The notes under the pieces were generated by a model. That model searched no databases. It was not told where the DNA came from and was given only the letters and a program-made list of their open reading frames with translations. Position numbers and translations under genes: made by a program. A stretch of DNA of 45,383 bases from Clostridia bacterium (GTDB lineage: Bacteria; Bacillota; Clostridia; Christensenellales; Aristaeellaceae). This document shows positions 1 to 6,983 of this stretch, piece by piece; position 1 is the first letter of the stretch, and each line of letters begins with the position of its first letter. The stretch lies in contig JAFRLF010000025.1 of NCBI GenBank assembly GCA_017431365.1, positions 1-45,383 on the forward strand. The letters run 5' to 3'.

Positions 1-1
1 C

Positions 2-1798
2 AATTTCGTCCTGAACGAAAAGCCGAAGGGCATCATCAATATCGTCGACGCGACGAATATCGAGCGCAACCTGTATCTGACGATGCAGCTGCTCGAGATG
101 GGGATACCCGTCGTCGTCGCGCTCAACATGATGGATGAGATGACGGGCAACGGCGGCTCCGTCGACGTCAACGCCATGGAGGACATGCTCGGCGTGCCTG
201 TCGTGCCGATCTCCGCCGCGAAGAACCAGGGCGTGAGCGAACTGATCGAACACGCCGTCCACATCGCTCGGTATCAGGAGAAGCCGACGAGGCAGGATTT
301 CTGCGACGAGGAAGACCATGGCGGCGCCGTCCATCGCTGCATTCACGCCGTGATTCACCTCATACAGGATCATTGTGCCGAGGCCGGTTTGCCGCTGCGC
401 TTCGCCGCGAGCAAGGCGATTGAAGGCGATCAGATGATCATCAGCCAGCTCAACCTGGACGAGAACGAGAGAGAGACCCTCGAGCACATCGCCCTTCAGA
501 TGGAAAAGGAGCGCGGCCTGGACAGGAGTGCGGCTATCGCGGATATGCGCTTTTCCTATATCATGAAGGTCGTCAAGACCTGCGTCTCAAAGCCCAGACA
601 GAGCCGCGAGCGCGACCGCAGCGAGAAAATCGACAGGCTCATGACGGGCAAGTACACGGCCATCCCCATCTTTATTCTCGTCATGGGGCTAGTGTTTTAC
701 CTGACGTTCAACGTCGTCGGAGCGTGGCTTCAGGACCTGCTCGCGATGGGGATCGAGTCGCTCACGGAGGTGGCGGACCGCGCCCTGACCGCGTGCGGCG
801 TCAATTCCACGATTCACAGCCTGGTCATCGGCGGGATATTCGAGGGTGTGGGCAGCGTGCTGAGCTTTCTGCCCATCATCGTCACCATGTTCTTCTTTCT
901 GTCTCTTTTGGAGGACAGCGGATACATCGCCCGCGTCGCCTTTGTGATGGACAGGCTGCTCAGAAAGCTCGGCCTCTCGGGGCGCAGTATCGTGCCGATG
1001 CTGATCGGCTTCGGATGCACCGTGCCCGCCGTGATGTCCACGCGCACGCTGCCGAGTGAGCGCGACAGGAAGATGACCATCCTCCTGACGCCGTTCATGA
1101 GCTGCACCGCGAAGCTGCCGATATACGGCTTCTTCGTCGACAATTTCTTCCCCTCGCACAAGGCGATCATCATGATCGGGCTGTACGTCCTCGGCATCGT
1201 GATGGGGATTGTCGTCGCGCTTCTGTATAAAAAGACGATGTTCAAGGGCGAGGCCGTGCCCTTTGTCATGGAACTGCCCAACTACAGGATCCCCAGCGCG
1301 CGCAACGTCATGCAGCTTCTGTGGGAGAAGTCCAAGGATTTTCTGCGCAGGGCGTTCTCCGTCATACTGATCGCGACGATCGTCGTCTGGTTCCTGAAGA
1401 GCTTTGATTTCAGGCTCAACCTCGTCGATAACTCTCAAGACAGCATTCTTGCCATGCTGGCCGGGTTCATCGCGCCCGTGTTCAGGCCGCTTGGCCTCGG
1501 CGACTGGCGCATCGTGACCTCCCTGATCAGCGGCTTCATGGCCAAGGAGAGCGTCGTCTCCGTGCTGGAGGTCCTCTTTGGCACAGAGGGCGGCGTGGCT
1601 GCCGTGATCGGACCGCTGTCGGCGGCGTGTCTGTTGGTGTTCAGCCTCCTGTACACGCCCTGCGTGGCCGCGATCGCGTCGGTACGCCGGGAACTGGGGC
1701 ATAAATGGGCCGTATACGTCGTCGTGTGGCAATGCGCCGTTGGCTGGGTGATCGCGCTGATCGTGAGGCTGATCGGCCTGCTGTTCGGCCTGGGCTGA
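2..1798 (+). CDS. feoB: Ferrous iron transporter FeoB, C-terminal ~598 residues (5' end outside window)
   Basis: FeoB is an inner-membrane Fe(II) importer with an N-terminal GTPase domain. The reading frame is open from base 2, so the gene is cut by the window edge. About 100 residues carrying the P-loop and switch regions are missing. What remains starts inside the G domain (NIVDATNIERNLYLT), then shows the G4 motif NMMD and a G5-like PISAAKNQG. A helical spacer follows, then the membrane domain with both Gate motifs: GFGCTVPAVMSTRTL near the middle and LLYTPCVAAIAS near the C-terminus. Cysteines expected in the gates are present. The next gene begins 14 bases downstream, so this is the upstream member of a feo operon. 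feoA is probably just outside. Identity is secure; only the N-terminus is unseen. Confidence 0.96.
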   Translation, partial: NFVLNEKPKGIINIVDATNIERNLYLTMQLLEMGIPVVVALNMMDEMTGNGGSVDVNAMEDMLGVPVVPISAAKNQGVSELIEHAVHIARYQEKPTRQDFCDEEDHGGAVHRCIHAVIHLIQDHCAEAGLPLRFAASKAIEGDQMIISQLNLDENERETLEHIALQMEKERGLDRSAAIADMRFSYIMKVVKTCVSKPRQSRERDRSEKIDRLMTGKYTAIPIFILVMGLVFYLTFNVVGAWLQDLLAMGIESLTEVADRALTACGVNSTIHSLVIGGIFEGVGSVLSFLPIIVTMFFFLSLLEDSGYIARVAFVMDRLLRKLGLSGRSIVPMLIGFGCTVPAVMSTRTLPSERDRKMTILLTPFMSCTAKLPIYGFFVDNFFPSHKAIIMIGLYVLGIVMGIVVALLYKKTMFKGEAVPFVMELPNYRIPSARNVMQLLWEKSKDFLRRAFSVILIATIVVWFLKSFDFRLNLVDNSQDSILAMLAGFIAPVFRPLGLGDWRIVTSLISGFMAKESVVSVLEVLFGTEGGVAAVIGPLSAACLLVFSLLYTPCVAAIASVRRELGHKWAVYVVVWQCAVGWVIALIVRLIGLLFGLG

Positions 1799-1812
1799 GG
1801 GAGGTATGCGCG

Positions 1813-1968
1813 GTGAATGTCTTTGACGTCGTGATACTTGCGTTGCTTGCCGGAGCGCTTTTCCTGGCCGTCCGGAGCCTCGCCCGCGCAAAGGCCTGCG
1901 GGTGTTCCGGGTGCTGCGGGCAGTGCGCCCGCGGCTGTCGTACGCGCGTGGGAGCTGATAAGCCATGA
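1813..1968 (+). CDS. FeoB-associated Cys-rich membrane peptide (51 aa)
   Basis: A 51-residue peptide with GTG start at 1813, preceded by GGGAGG around 1799-1804. It has one N-terminal membrane segment (about residues 4-20, VVILALLAGALFLAV) and a short cytoplasmic tail with six cysteines packed into CGCSGCCGQCARGC. This matches the FeoB-associated Cys-rich membrane protein family that follows feoB in many Clostridia. Its role is unknown; metal handling or a stabilising partner of FeoB is the usual guess. The stop overlaps the next start in an ATGA arrangement (1965-1968), so translation of the pair is probably coupled. A longer in-frame version starting inside feoB at 1705 is unlikely because it lacks a ribosome binding site and overlaps feoB. 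Confidence 0.8.
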   Translation: MNVFDVVILALLAGALFLAVRSLARAKACGCSGCCGQCARGCRTRVGADKP

Positions 1969-2339
1969 CGACGGTTCTGCTTCTGATCGCCTTGGGCCTG
2001 GCTGTCGCATGGGCCCTCAGGACGATGATTGTGAAGAGACGCGGCGGCGGAGGCTGCTGCGGCGAGCACGCGCCCGACGTGAAAAAGGTCCGCGTCAGCG
2101 ACAGAAACCCGCGCCACTATCCGCATGAGGTGGCTCTTCAGATCGGCGGTATGACGTGCGACAACTGCGCCCGGCGCGTCGCGAACGCACTCAACGCGCT
2201 GCCGGGGACCTGGGCGAAGGTAGACCTGTCCGAAAGGCGCGCCGTACTGCGGATGAAGGATCGGCTGTCCGACGCCGAAATACGCGGCGCCGTCTCGGCC
2301 GCGGGGTATACGGTGCTTTCGATCGACAGCAAGGGCTGA
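1965..2339 (+). CDS. Membrane-anchored heavy-metal-associated (HMA) domain protein
   Basis: A 124-residue protein. Residues 3-19 form a single membrane anchor followed by a basic stop-transfer stretch (KRRGGGG) and a CCGE pair at residues 31-32, resembling the short FeoB-associated peptide. Residues about 55-122 are a copper-chaperone-like HMA fold with the metal-binding motif GGMTCDNC (Cys65, Cys68). The start overlaps the preceding stop by ATGA. The arrangement looks like a FeoB-associated Cys-rich peptide fused to a CopZ-like domain, tethered at the cytoplasmic membrane. HMA domains bind Cu(I) or other soft metals. A role linking iron import to metal exchange or protection is inference from position alone. 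Confidence 0.8.
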   Translation: MTTVLLLIALGLAVAWALRTMIVKRRGGGGCCGEHAPDVKKVRVSDRNPRHYPHEVALQIGGMTCDNCARRVANALNALPGTWAKVDLSERRAVLRMKDRLSDAEIRGAVSAAGYTVLSIDSKG

Positions 2340-2387
2340 AGCGGCGCCGCGGCGCCGGCGATATGAATATGAGGAGGATGACCCACC

Positions 2388-4970
2388 ATGACGGATTCGC
2401 GCCTTCAGGACGTACTGACCGGCGGCGAGGATAACCATCTGCTGCCCTTTTTGTGGATGCATGACGGACACCATGACGAACTGCCCGATCTGGTCCGCCA
2501 GGTCTGGGAGAGCGGCGCGCGGGCGCTGTGCGTGGAGTCCCGGCCGCACGAGCAGTTTTGTCGCCAGGGCTGGTGGGACGACATGGACGTCGTCCTGCGC
2601 GAGGCGGAGAAGAGGGGCATGCAGGTCTGGATTCTTGACGACAAGCACTTTCCAACAGGATACGCCAACGGCCTGATCGCCGAGAAGTACCCGCAGCGGC
2701 GCAAGTGGCAGCTGGTAGAGGAACACGTTGATCTCGTCGGTCCGGCGCCTGAGCACGCATTTTTGCTGCATCCGGACGAGGAGAACATCTTGCTCGGCGT
2801 TTTTGCCTACCCGCGCCCGTCCGAGGCGGAAATTCTCAGCCCGGAACCTGTCGATCTGACGGATCGCGTGAAGGGCAAATACGTGTACTGGGACGTGCCC
2901 GAAGGCGTGTGGCGCATCGTCGCGCTGTACAAGACGCGCCGCGGGACGAAACAGACGGATTATATTCACCTCATCGACCCGGATTCCGTCGACATCCTGA
3001 TCGAGGCGGTCTACGAGCCCCACTACGCCCATTACAGCCGTTATTTCGGGAATGTGATCGCCGGCTTTTTCTCCGATGAGCCGAGCCTCGGCAACGTACA
3101 GACCGTGGGAAGCGCCGGCGACGTGAGCATGTACAATCAGCGCTTGGGTCAGCCGGGGCTGGCGCTCCCGTGGACGGACGAATTGCTGCGCGCCTTCAGC
3201 GAAAGGCTGGGCGAGGACGCCCGGAAATGGCTGCCGGGCCTCTGGTACGAAATGGGGGAGATCACGCCTCGTGTGCGCTACGCGTACATGGATGCGCTGA
3301 CGTGCCTGTGGCGGAAACACTTCAGCTATAAGCTTGGCGAATGGTGCCGACGGCACGGCGTCGAATACATCGGCCACATCATCGAGGACAAGAACGCTCA
3401 TGCGCGTCTGGGCTGCAGCGCGGGACATTACTTCCGCGCGCTGGATGGCCAGGACATGGCGGGAATCGACGTGGTGCTGCATCAGATCATGCCGGGGCTT
3501 GCGCACTATCAGCACGCGATGATCAGCGCCACAGGCGTCAGCGATCCGGAGTTTTTTCAGTATGTTTTGGCCCGGCTCGCGGCTTCTCACAGCCATATTC
3601 AGCCTCGCATGAGGGATCGCGCCATGTGCGAGGTCTTCGGCGCGTACGGCTGGGCCGAGGGCGTGCCCTTTATGCGCAAACTCATGGATCACATGCTTGT
3701 GCGCGGGATCAATTACTTCGTTCCTCACGCTTTCTCGCCGAAATACCCTGATCCTGACTGCCCGCCGCACTTCAACGGCGGCGGCGACAATCCGGAGGCG
3801 GAGCCGTTTTCCCGTCTGATGCGCTACACGAACCAGGTGGCGCATCTGCTCGAAGGCGGTCGGGAGGTCGTGAGCGCGGCGATCCTCTACCACGGCGAGG
3901 CGGAGTGGTCTGGACGGCCGTACATGCTCTCTCAGAAGCCGGCCAGGCGGCTGTTGGACGCGCAGCTCAATTACGACATCGTGCCCATAGACGCCGTGAT
4001 GGCGGCGACGCTGGGAGATGACGGAAGTCTACGCGTGAGCGGCATGAGCTATCCCGTCCTCATCGTACCCGGTTCGGCCTGGCTGCCGCCAGAATTCGGA
4101 GAAAAGTTGGCTTCGCTCGACAGGCAGGGAGCTCGCATCGCCTTTGTGGACGAGAGGCCGGCGGACATCGGCGCCGGTCGGATCGTCGCGCTTGACGAAG
4201 TCGCCGAATATGTCCGCGAGACGGCGGGCGCCGACGTGCGCCTGGAAAAGCCGTTCGATCTTCTGCGCTATATTCACGTGCGGCGCGGCGGCGTCGACGT
4301 CTTCATGTTTGTGAACGAGTCCCTGAGCGAGGATTTTGACGGCGATATCCTGCTGCCCGTGACGGGATGGGGGACAAAGCTGGACCTGCTGAGCGACGGC
4401 ATGACCGCCGTGCGAGCCGACGGCGACGGCGCGCTGCGCCTGAGTCTTGCCCGGGGGGCGTCGACGGTCCTCCTCTTTGGAGACGACAGCTGGAAAGACG
4501 CGCCGGATCCTGTGCGCGAAAGCCGGCATGAAACGCTCAACGGTCCCTGGACGCTGACGCTGAGAGCTGCCCATGACAGGCCCTGCCGCCGTGACGCGGC
4601 GAGCCTTTCAAAGCTTTACAACGTCACGGGCCCTGAGGGCGACGACGGATTCTCCGGTTGGATGCGATACGAAACGGCGTTTACCGCGGATCCCGGCGCG
4701 TACGCGCTCGATCTGGGACAGGTGGGCGAGTGCGCTCACGTCTGGCTCAACGGGCATGACCTGGGACAGCGCATCGACGCGCCGTACGTGTTCGACATAA
4801 CGGGCGCGGTCAAGGCGGGGGAGAACAGCCTCCTCGTCGTGGTGACGAACAGCCTCGTCCACCAGCAGCCGGACGTCTTTTCCCGCTATGTGCCGATCGG
4901 CCCGTCGGGTCTCCTGGGGCCCGTCAGGCTGCTCTACGCCGCGGATCGCGCGGTGAATATTGACAATTGA
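2388..4970 (+). CDS. Large cytoplasmic glycoside hydrolase, GH106-like (alpha-L-rhamnosidase-like)
   Basis: An 860-residue protein without signal peptide, preceded by GAGGAGG about 10 bases before the ATG. The N-terminal half looks like a TIM barrel: PFLWMHDGHHDELPDLV at 20-36, DDKHFPTGYANG at 84-95, FFSDEPS at 227-233 with Glu231 as candidate acid, and HIIEDKN around 330-336 as another acidic active-site strand. Residues about 720-850 form a GH2-type jelly-roll sugar-binding domain (LDLGQVGECAHVWLNGHDLG, then SGLLGPVRLLY). This architecture is typical of GH106-like and related uncharacterised glycosidases. Family assignment is by pattern and the substrate (a rhamnoside or another deoxy-sugar) is a guess. 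It lies 48 bases after the feo genes. The promoter of the following ABC-F gene overlaps its stop codon. Confidence 0.65.
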   Translation: MTDSRLQDVLTGGEDNHLLPFLWMHDGHHDELPDLVRQVWESGARALCVESRPHEQFCRQGWWDDMDVVLREAEKRGMQVWILDDKHFPTGYANGLIAEKYPQRRKWQLVEEHVDLVGPAPEHAFLLHPDEENILLGVFAYPRPSEAEILSPEPVDLTDRVKGKYVYWDVPEGVWRIVALYKTRRGTKQTDYIHLIDPDSVDILIEAVYEPHYAHYSRYFGNVIAGFFSDEPSLGNVQTVGSAGDVSMYNQRLGQPGLALPWTDELLRAFSERLGEDARKWLPGLWYEMGEITPRVRYAYMDALTCLWRKHFSYKLGEWCRRHGVEYIGHIIEDKNAHARLGCSAGHYFRALDGQDMAGIDVVLHQIMPGLAHYQHAMISATGVSDPEFFQYVLARLAASHSHIQPRMRDRAMCEVFGAYGWAEGVPFMRKLMDHMLVRGINYFVPHAFSPKYPDPDCPPHFNGGGDNPEAEPFSRLMRYTNQVAHLLEGGREVVSAAILYHGEAEWSGRPYMLSQKPARRLLDAQLNYDIVPIDAVMAATLGDDGSLRVSGMSYPVLIVPGSAWLPPEFGEKLASLDRQGARIAFVDERPADIGAGRIVALDEVAEYVRETAGADVRLEKPFDLLRYIHVRRGGVDVFMFVNESLSEDFDGDILLPVTGWGTKLDLLSDGMTAVRADGDGALRLSLARGASTVLLFGDDSWKDAPDPVRESRHETLNGPWTLTLRAAHDRPCRRDAASLSKLYNVTGPEGDDGFSGWMRYETAFTADPGAYALDLGQVGECAHVWLNGHDLGQRIDAPYVFDITGAVKAGENSLLVVVTNSLVHQQPDVFSRYVPIGPSGLLGPVRLLYAADRAVNIDN

Positions 4971-4995
4971 CAGGCGGGGGCTTGTCTGCTATAAT
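4967..4995 (+). promoter_or_regulatory. Consensus sigma-A promoter for the ABC-F gene, overlapping the upstream stop codon
   Basis: TTGACA at 4967-4972, a 17-base spacer and TATAAT at 4990-4995: a perfect consensus. The TGA stop of the preceding glycosidase is inside the -35 box. Transcription should begin near 5002, leaving about a 210-base leader before the ABC-F start codon. Confidence 0.85.
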
Positions 4996-5002
4996 GCCCG
5001 TA

Positions 5003-5178
5003 TCATGAGAAAGGCGGTTTCAACGGACTGATGAGGATTCGCAACTGACTGTCGGCGGAGAAGACGCCCCTCTTTACGTAAGAAGGGGCTGGGTTTTGAC
5101 GCCGTCGGGGAGTTGCGATTGAGTCCGGAAGGGCGATTCCGCGTCATCTATGGCGGCAGATTGTCTTCCGTATGTTTT
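5003..5178 (+). promoter_or_regulatory. Structured leader RNA of the ABC-F gene with two tiny upstream reading frames
   Basis: Three nested pairings are visible: TCGCAACT (5039-5046) with AGTTGCGA (5111-5118), CGGCG (5053-5057) with CGCCG (5100-5104), and GCCCCTCTT (5066-5074) with AAGAAGGGGC (5080-5089, one bulge, loop TACGT). Two very short reading frames lie at the 5' end: 5005-5031 (MRKAVSTD) and 5031-5048 (MRIRN), joined by an ATGA overlap. The second one exactly covers the 5' strand of the outer pairing. GGAGTTGCG (5109-5117) could alternatively pair, with a bulge, to CGCTCC (5182-5187) in the downstream terminator. The pairings are seen; the switching model is inference. Neither short frame has a good ribosome binding site. 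Confidence 0.55.
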
Positions 5179-5214
5179 CAGCGCTCCACCACGGCGGGAA
5201 GGAGCGCTGTTTTT
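5179..5214 (+). terminator. Attenuator: intrinsic terminator touching the ABC-F start codon
   Basis: A perfect 9-bp stem, CAGCGCTCC (5179-5187) with GGAGCGCTG (5201-5209), is followed by TTTTT (5210-5214) and then directly by the ATG. The GGAG of the ribosome binding site AAGGAG (5199-5204) lies in the 3' strand of the stem. The hairpin could therefore block both transcription and translation. Terminator attenuators like this are a known control mode of antibiotic-resistance ABC-F genes. Confidence 0.8.
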
Positions 5215-6891
5215 ATGTCAAGAATATGTTTGGAAGCGCGTCACATCCAGAAGGCGTATGGCGGTCAGACCGTGCTGGACATCGATCAGATCCGCGTTTA
5301 CGACGGCGAGAGGATCGCTCTGATCGGCGAAAACGGAGCGGGAAAATCGACCCTCCTGTCCATCCTGGCCGGTGAGACGCAGCCGGACGCGGGCGAGGTC
5401 GTCCGCCGCGGCTCGTGGGCTATCATCCATCAATCCGGCGAAGCGCGTAACGACGGGTCGGCGCGGATGATCTCGCAGTTTCACGCGCCGTCACAGCGGG
5501 AGGGGTTATCCGGCGGTGAGACGACTCGACGACGCATCGCCTGGGCCCTGTCCGGCGATGTCGGACTGCTCTTCGCCGACGAGCCGACGACCGACCTTGA
5601 CGCGTCGGGCGTCGAGCGACTCAGGAGTTTCCTTCAGTCTTTTAAGGGCGCGCTTCTGCTCGTCTCACACGACAGGGATCTTTTGAACGCGCTATGTCAT
5701 CGCGTGCTCCACTTGGAGGACGGAAAGCTGAACGATTTTCCCGGGACTTACGCCGAATACCAGCGCGAGCTCGAACGGCGCAGAGAGTACCAGCGGTTCG
5801 AGTACGAGCAGTATCGGGCGGAGCAGTCGAGACTCAGGCAGATCGTCCAGCAGAAGGCCGAATGGGCCGCCTCTGTGAAAAAGGCTCCGAAGCGCATGGG
5901 CAACAGCGAGGCCCGGCTGCACACTAGGGAGTATACCAACGCCGTTTTGCGCCAGAGCGCGGCGAAAAAGACCGTTCAGGATCGCCTTGACCGGCTTGAA
6001 GAGAAGGCGCGCCCGAGGGATCTGCCGGACATCCGCATGAAGCTGGGCGTCGTCCATCCCATCGAGGCGCGCACGGCGATGACCGTCAGGTGCGACAGGC
6101 TGAGCGCCGGCGGCCGGACGCTGATTACCGGCGCGGCGTTCTCGCTCCCCACGGGGAGTCGGACGGCGCTGCTCGGCGATAACGGCAGCGGAAAGACCAC
6201 GCTTTTGCGCGCCCTGCGGGGCGAGTCGTCGCCGGGGACGGCGTTTGAGGGCGATGTGAGGATCAATCCATCTGCCTGCGTCGGCTGTTTCGATCAGGAT
6301 CACGCCCGATCTCTGGACATGGAAAAGACGGCCCTTGAAAACGCCATGGAGGACAGCACCTATCCCGAGTCGATGGCGCGGACTGTGCTGGCGCGGCTCA
6401 ACCTGCGCGGCGACAGCGTATTCAAGCCCGTTCGCGTGCTCTCGGGCGGCGAGCGGGCGAAGATCGCCCTGGCAAAGCTGCTGCTCTCCGACGTCAACCT
6501 GCTCATGCTGGACGAGCCGACGAACCATCTGGACTTGTTCGCGATGGAGGCTCTGCAGGCGGTGCTCTGCGATTACGGCGGGACGCTTCTGTTCGTCAGT
6601 CACGACCGCGCGTTCGTCTCCGCGGTCGCCGACCGCGTCCTCCGGATCGAAAATGGGCGGCTCACGGCGTTCGAGGGAACGCTCACGCAGATGGAGGCTG
6701 ACGCCGCCCGCAGCCGGGACAAGGAATCGCTGAACCTTGAAATATCAGCCCTGGAGATGCGTATGGCGGCGCTCGCGTCGAGGTTATCCGCCCCGAAAAA
6801 GGGCGATGATCCGCAGCGCCTGAACGGCGAGTATGACCGCCTTGTTGCGCAGCTCAACGACCTCAGGCGGAAGCTTGCAGTCAGGGAATAG
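5215..6891 (+). CDS. ABC-F ribosomal protection protein (Vga/Lsa/Msr-like antibiotic resistance type)
   Basis: A soluble 558-residue twin-ATPase of the ABC-F class, without membrane segments. These bind the ribosomal E site and dislodge antibiotics such as lincosamides, pleuromutilins and streptogramin A. Domain 1 has GENGAGKST (38-46), LSGGE (98-102) and FADEPTTDLD (Glu123). Its short spacing between Walker A and signature is like Vga and Lsa proteins. A coiled-coil interdomain linker (about 190-280) contains KKAPKRMGNSEARLH, typical of this resistance group. Domain 2 has GDNGSGKTT (321-329), LSGGE (409-413) and LDEPTNHLD (Glu434). Start chosen at 5215 because the longer in-frame extension to 5113 lies in the structured leader and AAGGAG precedes 5215. 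Drug specificity cannot be read from sequence. Confidence 0.88.
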   Translation: MSRICLEARHIQKAYGGQTVLDIDQIRVYDGERIALIGENGAGKSTLLSILAGETQPDAGEVVRRGSWAIIHQSGEARNDGSARMISQFHAPSQREGLSGGETTRRRIAWALSGDVGLLFADEPTTDLDASGVERLRSFLQSFKGALLLVSHDRDLLNALCHRVLHLEDGKLNDFPGTYAEYQRELERRREYQRFEYEQYRAEQSRLRQIVQQKAEWAASVKKAPKRMGNSEARLHTREYTNAVLRQSAAKKTVQDRLDRLEEKARPRDLPDIRMKLGVVHPIEARTAMTVRCDRLSAGGRTLITGAAFSLPTGSRTALLGDNGSGKTTLLRALRGESSPGTAFEGDVRINPSACVGCFDQDHARSLDMEKTALENAMEDSTYPESMARTVLARLNLRGDSVFKPVRVLSGGERAKIALAKLLLSDVNLLMLDEPTNHLDLFAMEALQAVLCDYGGTLLFVSHDRAFVSAVADRVLRIENGRLTAFEGTLTQMEADAARSRDKESLNLEISALEMRMAALASRLSAPKKGDDPQRLNGEYDRLVAQLNDLRRKLAVRE

Positions 6892-6924
6892 ACACTCGCT
6901 GTCACTTCTCTTAAATATGGAGAT

Positions 6925-6968
6925 ATTGAAGCTGCCGCGGAATCGAACGGTTCCGCGGCAGCTTCAAT
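6925..6968. terminator. Perfect 18-bp hairpin between convergent ABC-F and GH38 genes
   Basis: ATTGAAGCTGCCGCGGAA (6925-6942) pairs perfectly with 6951-6968 around an 8-base loop. It sits between the ends of two convergent genes and probably terminates both. Neither side has a clean T tract, so efficiency is uncertain. Confidence 0.7.
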
Positions 6969-6983
6969 GTCGGAGATTATTCC

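Noticed and set aside
2343..2356. GGCGCCGCGGCGCC palindrome after the HMA gene as a terminator
   Set aside because: The centre leaves almost no loop and no T tract follows, so it is not convincing as a terminator.
1641..3893. A 750-codon open frame on the minus strand opposite the feo and GH106-like genes
   Set aside because: It spans several well-supported genes on the other strand and its Arg/His-rich translation matches no protein family.
6925..6968. Perfect inverted repeats at 6925-6968 and 43109-43153 as insertion-sequence ends
   Set aside because: Each is a single compact hairpin between convergent gene ends, with no transposase gene or target duplication; terminators explain them better.
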